64,000 bases of DNA, taken from NCBI GenBank assembly GCA_002440745.1, contig DJVB01000026.1:14032-78031 (forward strand), written 5' to 3'. Under the pieces are notes generated by a model, which saw only the letters and a program-made list of their open reading frames with translations, did no database searches and was not told the DNA's origin. Each line of letters begins with the position of its first letter. The stretch's first letter is position 1. The position numbers were made by a program, and so were the translations under genes. Positions 16,830-24,383 of the stretch are shown one piece after another. Source of the stretch: Bacteroidales bacterium UBA6267. GTDB taxonomy: Bacteria; Bacteroidota; Bacteroidia; Bacteroidales; UBA1556.

Positions 16830-19800
16830 ATGAGATTAAAATCTATAATTCTTGTCATTACTTTTATTTTCTTATCAATCCAAACATTTGGTGAAGGAAC
16901 GAAGGAAGTAATGCCAAACACGTCAAATGGGACTGCATTACATATTGGTCCACAATGGCAAACCGGTCCTTATCGTGGTGCTCCGTCTGACAATCGGATT
17001 TATTTCACTATTAAAGACTACACAACGGAAAGGTTTTATTTTGGTCTAAATGGCCGAATGAGAACGCCAAGTACCGGCACGGTCAGCGATGATTATTATC
17101 GAATTGTCAGCGAATCAGGAACTCAGGTAGTTGCCCCAACCCAGGTTCCAAATAGTGGAGCAGGTTATATTTCGACCTATACCCAAGCCGTTAACGGCCC
17201 AGATATTGGCTCATACACAGCAGGTTACACTCCTTTAGTGTTTACTCCAACCGCCAATGGAACTTTTTATATCGAACTTTATCGTAGTACAAATGGCGGA
17301 AGTTCGGCTGTAACTACTTCAAGCGGGGAAGTTTATTATATCTATTTTGATTTTACAGTTGCTACTGCTTCTAATCAACGTTTCGATGGTAGAGTATATT
17401 CCCGAAACTGGAGTTTTATAACCTATAATCCTGCCTCACCATATACCCCAAGTATTGATTACAGTTTTCAAGGAGCGGTTTATGGTTATACCTCGGATAG
17501 CATGGTAAATAAAGTAGCTTTTGCTGCCGGATTTAAGCCTTTGGGTTTTAATATTCAAATGAATTATGAAGGTGTTAATAATACGGGTGATTTTTCTGAA
17601 GATCGTCAATCGGAGTATGTTGGTGCAATAACTGCCTCTATTGTTAATCCATACCAGATTTTTTTAAATGAGCCTGACACTTCTGTTTTTAAAGTTTCAG
17701 GAGTTACTAGTCAGCCGGTTATTACTGGTAATATTTATGGTTGTGAAGGCGACTACTATATCCCTTACTATATAAGTCGCCCCGGAGACGTAGCGATATT
17801 ATTAGATATTAATGGTTCCCCTGGTTATCAGACCGGTACGACAGATAGAGTTTTGGAAGCTTATGGTATGGCCGAAGGTAATCATGTTATGGGTTGGGAC
17901 GGAAACGATGGGTTAGGAAATCCCGTTACTGGTGGGCTAAGTTTGAATATAACTGCAGATATTTATCGCGGTAGAACCAATGTGCCTTTGAACGATGCGG
18001 AAGTAAATACGGGAGGATTAACTATTACATCAATTTATCCGACTACCGGAAATCGAGTTCTATATTGGGATGATACTGATTTGCCAAATGATAATTGCGA
18101 TGATCATAATGAGGACAATAGCACCGGACCTGGAATTGCCGTAACTAACTATTATGAAGGAGTTTTAGGACCGGCTCATGCTTGGAATGGCCCTTATGGT
18201 TCTTCTTCAGGTGGTACAAATACGCCTTCAGATTTGTGTGATGATTTTGGTAATGCAAGGGTGATTAATACTTGGTTCTACGCCGAGAATGTTTCCTCTA
18301 CTCCGGTGGCTAAAACTGTTCCATCTTGTTCGACAGGCGGCGGAATGACCTTTCAAACGGATTTGGACGATGATGATGATGGTATTTCGGATTTGGTTGA
18401 AAGTGGTGGGGTTGACCCTAATGCTGACGCTGATTCTGATGGAATTCCCAACTATATCGACCCTTCTTATGCCGGATTTAGAGACGTAAATTACGACGGG
18501 GTTAACGATAATTTTGATGCCGACTTAGACGGTATAATAAACTCTCTTGATCTGGATTCGGATAATGATGGACTTTATGATATTCTTGAGGCAGATGGTG
18601 TTGATGGAAATAACGATGGTGTAGTGGATAATTTCGTTGATGAAAATGAAAATGGAATTCATGATGGTTATGATATTGCTTGCACCGGGGGAACAATAAC
18701 ATATTATGCTTCCTCAATAATCGGATATGGTGGGCAAGGTATTGTAAATCAAAACAATATTCTTGGAGCGCCAGATGATGCTGTTGCTCAGGTAACTTAT
18801 AATAGCGACTTTATTATTGTCGATTTAGGTCAAGCGCTTGCAAGCGGATCAACTATTACTTTCCGGTGGAGAGAAAAATCCGGACAATCAGGAACTGCCA
18901 TGATTAATGTTTATGCCGATTTAAATTCTAATCCAACCACTGTGCAAACATGTCCTACTACCAATAGTACCTCATTAATAAATTCTAATGTTGTATTAAA
19001 TACAGCTACTCGATATGTAAAAATTTCAAAAGGATATAATACATGTGGTTCTACAAGTGCCACTGATTACGAAGTTGATGCTATTTCGTTTATCTACACT
19101 GTGCCATGTTCAGGAGGAGCAGCTATTGAAAATCCTGACACAGACGATAATGGCATTCCAAACGCTTACGACCTTGATTCTGACGACGATGGTATTTCAG
19201 ACCTTGTTGAAGCCGGTGGCGTTGACATCAATGGTGATGGCCGCATTGATAATCAAACGGATGTAAATCAAAATGGCATAATTGATTCCTATGATTTTAA
19301 TTGTGATGGTTCATCTACCACCTACTCGGGCTATGCAACTACTGTGAGCGAAACTTCCGGTACAGTTTATAATTCAGCAAACGCAGTTGATGCAAGCTAT
19401 TCTACCTACTGCCGAATTACAGATGGGGCCTATATTGATGTTGACTTTGGTAGTGTTATCCCATCCGGAACAACGATCACAGCTTATTTAGCTACGAACA
19501 ATACAAATGGAGTAAGTTCTTCAATGACTATCTGGAGTTCGGAAGATGGCAATAGCTATACACAATTGGGTGGAATTTACACCACAAATACACAACCTGC
19601 TGAAGGTAATGCGGTTACCCGCACCCTAACATCAGATGCCCGATATATAAGAATATCAAGAGCAGGTCAAACAAATGCAAATGGAAGATTTCATAGGGTA
19701 GATTATGAATATACTATTTCTTCTCCTTGTACGGGAGGCGATTTGATTGCTAATATAGATACTGATGGGGATGGAGTAAAGAATTATTTAGACCTCGATT

Positions 19801-21218
19801 CCGACAACGATGGCATTCCTGATGTGTTAGAAGCCGGAGGTACGGATGCAAATAATGATGGCATAATTGATAGTTATGAAGATCGTGATAACGACGGTTT
19901 TTCAGATAATGTGGACGGTGATGCAGGCAATAATGGAGTTGCAGAAAATACAGCAAATGCGCTGATAATCACAGGTTCAGATACCGATAGCGACGGGGTG
20001 CCGAATTCATACCCACGGGCAAATGTTGATGCGACCGGCTTACCAAATCCGTATGACCTAGACGCCGATAACGATGGTTTACTTGATGTTCGTGAGGCGG
20101 GTTTGACCGATAGCAATTTTGATGGAATTGCTGATGGAACCTTAGGCACTGATGGTTGGAGCAATACAGTTGATGCATTAAGCAGCTTGAACTTGCTTAA
20201 TACTGATGGCTTTGGATTGCCAAACTATTTAGATATGGATTCCGATGACGATGGAATACCGGATGTCATTGAATCTCAAGAGACTTACAGTTATATTTCT
20301 CCGGCGGGAACTGATTCCGACAACGATGGAATTGATAATGCTTTTGATAATAATGACGGAAGTTTTGGCGGAAATTCCTATAATGGCTTAGAGCCTTGGG
20401 ATACAGATTTTGATGGAATTCCGGATTTCTACGATACAGATTCTGATGATGATAATTTCAGCGATAGGAACGAAGGATGGGATTTGAATGGAGATGGTTA
20501 CGTTCGAGCCGAGGATGGTGAAACAGTTTATGTGGGAACAACCGACAGCGATAACGATGGATTGTTGAATGAATATGACTCCGATGATGCTAATCCAAAT
20601 CCAACCAATGGATACAATCCGAGCGGTTATCCTGATATACGGCAGCCCGGCGGAGCCGATATGGACTGGCGTGAAACTGATGACGAGGGGACAGTGCTTC
20701 CGGTGGAGCTTTATGAACAATCCATTGAGATGATTGACCAAGCTGCATTGGTTTCTTGGAAAACGCTATCGGAAATTAATAATCGGCATTTTATCATCGA
20801 GAGGTCTTTGAATAATAAGGAGTTTGAGGTTTTAGGATATGTGGAAGGAGCCGGCAATTCCAATATTGCTTTGAGTTATAATTTCCTTGACCCCAATCCT
20901 GCCTTCGGAGTTTCTTACTATCGAATTGTACAGCAAGATTTTGATGGTAAGACAGAAACATTTCCTGTAATGGTTTTAAACAATAGCCGCGTAGCAGAAA
21001 TCAATATCTATCCTAACCCAACCACAGATTTAATTTTTATTGAAGCTGAATTTGATGGATTAGGTGAGATTTATAACCAAAATGGCCAATTGATAACACG
21101 ATTTGAGATAAATGAAAAGAATAAATCCGTAAGCCTAAGAGATTATGGTGTCGGAACATACATGATAAAAATGATTTTTACTGATAAGATTATCTCCCAA
21201 ATAATCATTGTAAGATAG
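16830..21218 (+). CDS. Giant secreted T9SS cargo with Asp-rich calcium repeats and two jelly-roll-like modules
   Basis: A 1462-residue surface or secreted protein of unknown function. It has a signal peptide (1-20), a beta-rich N-terminal region (to about 505), and repeated thrombospondin-type-3-like calcium motifs such as DLDSDNDGIPDVLEAGG and DSDGIPNYID. The repeats lie in three blocks, about 510-615, 765-822 and 970-1300. Two Cys-flanked beta modules (about 617-760 and 824-968) between the blocks resemble discoidin or F5/8-type domains. The C-terminus (from NIYPNPTTDLIFIEAEF to the end) is a type A T9SS sorting domain, cut off during export. A predicted role in adhesion is inference. The Asp-rich repeats generate long spurious frames on the other strand, which are not genes. 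Confidence 0.88.
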   Translation: MRLKSIILVITFIFLSIQTFGEGTKEVMPNTSNGTALHIGPQWQTGPYRGAPSDNRIYFTIKDYTTERFYFGLNGRMRTPSTGTVSDDYYRIVSESGTQVVAPTQVPNSGAGYISTYTQAVNGPDIGSYTAGYTPLVFTPTANGTFYIELYRSTNGGSSAVTTSSGEVYYIYFDFTVATASNQRFDGRVYSRNWSFITYNPASPYTPSIDYSFQGAVYGYTSDSMVNKVAFAAGFKPLGFNIQMNYEGVNNTGDFSEDRQSEYVGAITASIVNPYQIFLNEPDTSVFKVSGVTSQPVITGNIYGCEGDYYIPYYISRPGDVAILLDINGSPGYQTGTTDRVLEAYGMAEGNHVMGWDGNDGLGNPVTGGLSLNITADIYRGRTNVPLNDAEVNTGGLTITSIYPTTGNRVLYWDDTDLPNDNCDDHNEDNSTGPGIAVTNYYEGVLGPAHAWNGPYGSSSGGTNTPSDLCDDFGNARVINTWFYAENVSSTPVAKTVPSCSTGGGMTFQTDLDDDDDGISDLVESGGVDPNADADSDGIPNYIDPSYAGFRDVNYDGVNDNFDADLDGIINSLDLDSDNDGLYDILEADGVDGNNDGVVDNFVDENENGIHDGYDIACTGGTITYYASSIIGYGGQGIVNQNNILGAPDDAVAQVTYNSDFIIVDLGQALASGSTITFRWREKSGQSGTAMINVYADLNSNPTTVQTCPTTNSTSLINSNVVLNTATRYVKISKGYNTCGSTSATDYEVDAISFIYTVPCSGGAAIENPDTDDNGIPNAYDLDSDDDGISDLVEAGGVDINGDGRIDNQTDVNQNGIIDSYDFNCDGSSTTYSGYATTVSETSGTVYNSANAVDASYSTYCRITDGAYIDVDFGSVIPSGTTITAYLATNNTNGVSSSMTIWSSEDGNSYTQLGGIYTTNTQPAEGNAVTRTLTSDARYIRISRAGQTNANGRFHRVDYEYTISSPCTGGDLIANIDTDGDGVKNYLDLDSDNDGIPDVLEAGGTDANNDGIIDSYEDRDNDGFSDNVDGDAGNNGVAENTANALIITGSDTDSDGVPNSYPRANVDATGLPNPYDLDADNDGLLDVREAGLTDSNFDGIADGTLGTDGWSNTVDALSSLNLLNTDGFGLPNYLDMDSDDDGIPDVIESQETYSYISPAGTDSDNDGIDNAFDNNDGSFGGNSYNGLEPWDTDFDGIPDFYDTDSDDDNFSDRNEGWDLNGDGYVRAEDGETVYVGTTDSDNDGLLNEYDSDDANPNPTNGYNPSGYPDIRQPGGADMDWRETDDEGTVLPVELYEQSIEMIDQAALVSWKTLSEINNRHFIIERSLNNKEFEVLGYVEGAGNSNIALSYNFLDPNPAFGVSYYRIVQQDFDGKTETFPVMVLNNSRVAEINIYPNPTTDLIFIEAEFDGLGEIYNQNGQLITRFEINEKNKSVSLRDYGVGTYMIKMIFTDKIISQIIIVR

Positions 21219-21237
21219 CATTATTGAATATGCGATT

Positions 21238-21272
21238 TAGCTGCCTGGCAATTTTGTCGGGCTTTTCTTTTT
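21238..21272 (+). terminator. Possible intrinsic terminator after the giant cargo gene
   Basis: GCCTGG and TCGGGC can pair (two G-U wobbles) around an 8-base loop and are followed by a run of T. The stem is weak but sits about 25 bases after the stop codon. Confidence 0.4.
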
Positions 21273-21348
21273 TCAACAGGTTGATAAAATGATAGTTAAG
21301 GAGTATTTTTATTTCAAAATTGACTTAAATACCAAAAAGAAAAAAACT

Positions 21349-21356
21349 TATCTTTG
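21349..21356 (+). promoter_or_regulatory. -7 promoter element for rplY
   Basis: TATCTTTG, an exact TAnnTTTG match 33 bases before the ATG. A TTGAC lies at 21320-21324, a little further away than the usual -33 spacing. Confidence 0.5.
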
Positions 21357-21388
21357 CGCACTTTTTTAACGTATAAAATTATAACATT

Positions 21389-21973
21389 ATGAAAATCATT
21401 TCTATGAGCGGCTCTCTTCGGGAGAGCGTAGGGAAGAAAGATGCTAAAAAGCTCCGTTACGAGGGCAAAGTGCCATGCGTTTTGTATGGCGGTGAAAAAC
21501 AAATTCAGTTTGCAATGGAAACAACTGAATTTAAAGACCTCATTTTTTCACCTGAAATTGCTTATGTGGAGATAAATATTGATGGAACTGTTTACAAAGC
21601 AACCCTTCAGGATGTTCAGTATCACGTAGTTACCGGAAATATTTTACATGCTGATTTCCTTCAAATTCACGACGACAAACCAATTATGATGTCGGTTCCG
21701 GTGAAAACAAAAGGTACTTCTGCCGGTGTACTCAAAGGCGGAGTTTTAGCTATCAAACTTCGTACTCTTAAAGTAAAAGCCTTACCAGGAGATATGCCCG
21801 AAAATATTTATGTGGACATCACCAAACTCGATATCGGCAACTCTACCAAGGTAAACCAAATTGAAACGAATAACTTTACTCTTTTAGACTCACCAAATGC
21901 CGTTGTAGTCACTATTCGTATGACACGTGCTGCTGCTGCCGCTGCTGCTGCTGAGAAAAAAGCCGGAAAATAA
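21389..21973 (+). CDS. rplY: 50S ribosomal protein L25/general stress protein Ctc
   Basis: Binds 5S rRNA. The 194-residue protein is of the long CTC type: the L25 domain (about 1-90, with KKLRYEGKVPCVLYGG) followed by a beta-barrel C-terminal domain (about 95-180) and an Ala-rich tail ending AAAAEKKAGK. It is flanked by a good promoter box and a strong terminator, so it is a single-gene unit. pth, its common neighbour, is absent. Confidence 0.95.
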   Translation: MKIISMSGSLRESVGKKDAKKLRYEGKVPCVLYGGEKQIQFAMETTEFKDLIFSPEIAYVEINIDGTVYKATLQDVQYHVVTGNILHADFLQIHDDKPIMMSVPVKTKGTSAGVLKGGVLAIKLRTLKVKALPGDMPENIYVDITKLDIGNSTKVNQIETNNFTLLDSPNAVVVTIRMTRAAAAAAAAEKKAGK

Positions 21974-21995
21974 TTCTTGCTTCTTATTTGAAATA

Positions 21996-22027
21996 GGCTG
22001 CCACATTTTATTGGGCAGCCTTTTTTT
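21996..22027 (+). terminator. Rho-independent terminator after rplY
   Basis: GGCTGCC (21996-22002) and GGCAGCC (22014-22020) form a perfect 7-base stem around an 11-base loop, followed by seven T. Confidence 0.88.
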
Positions 22028-22051
22028 GTTATTGATATAACGCTTTAATTG

Positions 22052-22059
22052 TATTTTTG
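22052..22059 (+). promoter_or_regulatory. -7 promoter element for the polysaccharide deacetylase gene
   Basis: TATTTTTG, 20 bases before the ATG at 22079, with TTG at 22032-22034 as a possible -33 element (17-base spacing). Confidence 0.45.
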
Positions 22060-22078
22060 ATTTTCAATAATAGCATAA

Positions 22079-22690
22079 ATGATTCTCAATCCAATTCCTT
22101 CGCTAATCCAAAAAGCTTTTCCATCAAATGTGGTTTGGAAAATGCCAACCAACGAAAAGTCGATATATCTCACTTTTGATGATGGCCCTGTGCCTCAGGC
22201 TACACCTTGGGTGCTTCGTTTATTAGAGACTTATCAGATTAAGGCCACTTTTTTTATGGTTGGTGAAAATGTGGTGAAGTATCCTGATATAAAATCCGAG
22301 GTGGAAATTCAGGGTCATTCAATTGGAAATCATAGCTTTAATCATTTAAATGGATGGAAAACTGAGAATCTGGATTATTTTCAAAATATAGATAAAGCAG
22401 CTCCATTGACTTCGGATAAACTTTTTAGACCTCCTTATGGAAGAATCACCCGCCAACAAATTAAAATAATCTCACAGCAATACAAAATTGTTTTATGGTC
22501 TTTACTTTCAGAAGATTATAAAACCGATAAAAATCCAAAGGAAATAGTAAATAATATAACAAAACATTGTCAACCCGGGACTATCATCGTTTTTCACGAC
22601 AATCCAAAAGCGATGAATAACCTGACTCAAACCTTACCGCCTTTTATTGATTTTGCCCTTAAAAATGGTTATAAATTTTCAGCATTTTAA
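22079..22690 (+). CDS. Polysaccharide deacetylase (NodB homology, CE4)
   Basis: Removes N- or O-linked acetyl groups from a cell-surface polysaccharide such as peptidoglycan or chitin-like polymers. The 203-residue NodB domain has motif 1 TFDDGPVP (D34, D35), the metal-binding His pair H85 and H89 in GNHSFNH, RPPYGRIT, and the late motif IIVFHDN. I see no cleavable signal peptide, which is common for this subfamily in Bacteroidota. The substrate is unknown. It lies between the terminator of rplY and the promoter of efp, so it is a single-gene unit. Confidence 0.9.
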   Translation: MILNPIPSLIQKAFPSNVVWKMPTNEKSIYLTFDDGPVPQATPWVLRLLETYQIKATFFMVGENVVKYPDIKSEVEIQGHSIGNHSFNHLNGWKTENLDYFQNIDKAAPLTSDKLFRPPYGRITRQQIKIISQQYKIVLWSLLSEDYKTDKNPKEIVNNITKHCQPGTIIVFHDNPKAMNNLTQTLPPFIDFALKNGYKFSAF

Positions 22691-22744
22691 ACCCGCTCGA
22701 AAAGTTATCAGTTTTCAATTTGACAAATTTGCCATTTTTCTGTA

Positions 22745-22774
22745 TTGCTGTCCTAAGGTTTTTTTATATTTTTG
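22745..22774 (+). promoter_or_regulatory. efp promoter with -33 and -7 elements
   Basis: ATTG ending at 22747, a 19-base spacer and TATTTTTG at 22767-22774. Spacing and sequence agree with the Bacteroidota consensus, and the efp ATG follows 29 bases later. It is the best-formed promoter in the window. Confidence 0.6.
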
Positions 22775-22803
22775 CCCCTTAATTTTCAGTAAATAAATTC
22801 TTT

Positions 22804-23370
22804 ATGGCTACAACCGCAGATTTTAGAAATGGTCTGGTTATTTTGTTTAACGACGAGCTTTATTCAATAGTTGAATTTCAACATGTTAAACCCGGAAAAG
22901 GACCGGCATTTGTTAGAACAAAGTTGAAAAATGTGAAGACCGGAAAGGTAATACCGAATACTTTCAATGCAGGAGTAAAAATAGATGTGCAGCGTGTCGA
23001 ACGGCGTCAGTATCAATACCTTTACAGTGATGGCCAAGATTATCATTTTATGAATAATGATACTTTTGAGCAAACTTTTATTCACGAAGATATGATTAAT
23101 GCTCCAAAACTTCTTAAAGAAGGGCAAAATGTGGAGATAGTGTTTCATGCCGATACCGAAACTCCATTATACTGTGAGTTGCCTCCATTTGTTGAGTTGC
23201 AAATTACTTACACAGAGCCTGGCGAGAAAGGTAATACAGCAACAAATGCCATGAAAGATGCAACTGTTGAAACCGGAGCCACAGTGCGCGTGCCGCTTTT
23301 CATCGACAACGATGAGATAATTAAAATTGACACCAGAACTTGTGAATACTCTGAAAGAGTTAGAAAATAA
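22804..23370 (+). CDS. efp: Elongation factor P
   Basis: Relieves ribosome stalling at proline runs. The 188-residue length and the three beta-barrel domain layout are standard. The loop GKGPAFVRTKLKN contains the Lys position that is modified in other bacteria. It has its own promoter, and a strong hairpin terminator follows the stop codon. In Bacteroidota efp often sits beside lipid A genes; here an lpxD paralogue follows. Confidence 0.97.
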   Translation: MATTADFRNGLVILFNDELYSIVEFQHVKPGKGPAFVRTKLKNVKTGKVIPNTFNAGVKIDVQRVERRQYQYLYSDGQDYHFMNNDTFEQTFIHEDMINAPKLLKEGQNVEIVFHADTETPLYCELPPFVELQITYTEPGEKGNTATNAMKDATVETGATVRVPLFIDNDEIIKIDTRTCEYSERVRK

Positions 23371-23378
23371 TCGTACCT

Positions 23379-23410
23379 AAGCCTTGAATCACTTTCAAGG
23401 CTTATTTTTT
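23379..23410 (+). terminator. Rho-independent terminator after efp
   Basis: AAGCCTTGAA (23379-23388) and TTCAAGGCTT (23394-23403) form a perfect 10-base stem with a 5-base loop, followed by a T-rich tract. Confidence 0.92.
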
Positions 23411-23439
23411 CCAATTAAACCGCAATCAAAAACATAGTT

Positions 23440-24375
23440 ATGAAATTTCCACGTGTTTACACTGTTTCTGAGATAGCTCAATTGGCATCTTGTGATCAAG
23501 TTATAGGATCGGCAAATCATCCCGTAACAGGTATTAACGAAATTCACATGGTCGAATCCGGCGATTTGACTTTTGTCGATCATCCAAAGTATTACAACAA
23601 AGCTCTTAATTCGGCTGCAACAACTATCCTTATCAATAAGGAAGTGGAATGTCCTGAAGGAAAAGCTCTTATCATTAGCGACGATCCTTTTAAGGCCTAC
23701 TTAAACCTCGTTAAGAATTTCAGACCGTTTGAGCCTTCTCCATCTGCAATTAGTCCTTTAGCGGAAATTGGTGAAAATACGATTATCCAACCGGGCGCTT
23801 TTGTGGGAAATCACGTAAAAATTGGTAAAAATTGTATAATTCACTCCAATGTTTCGATTTATGACCATACTATTATTGGAGACGATGTGATTATTCATAG
23901 TGGAGCAGTAATTGGCGCAGATGCTTACTATTTCCAGAAACGACCAACAGGCTTTGTGAAATTTGAATCTTGTGGTCGGGTGATTATTCATAACAAAGTG
24001 GAAGTTGGAGCCCTTTGTGCAATTGATAAAGGTGTGAGTGGAGACACAATTATTGGTGAAGATACTAAATTGGATAACCATAGTCAGATTGGTCACGATA
24101 CGCATATTGGAAGTCGTTGTCTTATTGGAGCTCATGCCGCAATTGCCGGTGTAACAAAAATCGAAGATGATGTCATCTTGTGGGGAAGAGTTGCAGTCAA
24201 TAAAGATTTGGTAATTGGCAAAGGTGCGGTGGTTTTAGCAACCTCCGCAGTGGACAAATCTCTTGCTCCGGGAGGCACTTATTTTGGCGTTCCTGCTGAG
24301 CCTGCCGCTAAAATCTGGCGCGAAAAAGCCGCCTTACGTTCACTACCGGAGTTCATGAGAAAATACGGCAAATAA
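23440..24375 (+). CDS. LpxD-like left-handed beta-helix acyltransferase (second paralogue)
   Basis: Related to UDP-3-O-acylglucosamine N-acyltransferase. The 311-residue protein has an N-terminal uridine-binding-like domain (1-105) and then hexapeptide repeats such as IGENTIIQPGAFVGNHVKIG (about 108-280). It is shorter than the canonical LpxD encoded at 42021-43073 and is separated from the other lipid A genes. This efp-linked form is a familiar companion of efp in the phylum. Whether it acylates lipid A or another UDP-sugar cannot be told. It converges on sprE with an 8-base gap. Confidence 0.85.
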   Translation: MKFPRVYTVSEIAQLASCDQVIGSANHPVTGINEIHMVESGDLTFVDHPKYYNKALNSAATTILINKEVECPEGKALIISDDPFKAYLNLVKNFRPFEPSPSAISPLAEIGENTIIQPGAFVGNHVKIGKNCIIHSNVSIYDHTIIGDDVIIHSGAVIGADAYYFQKRPTGFVKFESCGRVIIHNKVEVGALCAIDKGVSGDTIIGEDTKLDNHSQIGHDTHIGSRCLIGAHAAIAGVTKIEDDVILWGRVAVNKDLVIGKGAVVLATSAVDKSLAPGGTYFGVPAEPAAKIWREKAALRSLPEFMRKYGK

Positions 24376-24383
24376 TTTTCGAT

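Noticed and set aside
18502..20741. Several open frames on the minus strand within the giant cargo gene
   Set aside because: They are produced by the repeated GAT/GAC-rich calcium motifs, give His-rich or Ser-rich low-complexity translations and have no independent start signals.
21320..21324. TTGAC upstream of the rplY -7 box as a sigma-70 style -35
   Set aside because: The spacing to TATCTTTG is too long for either a -35/-10 pair or the Bacteroidota -33/-7 pair.
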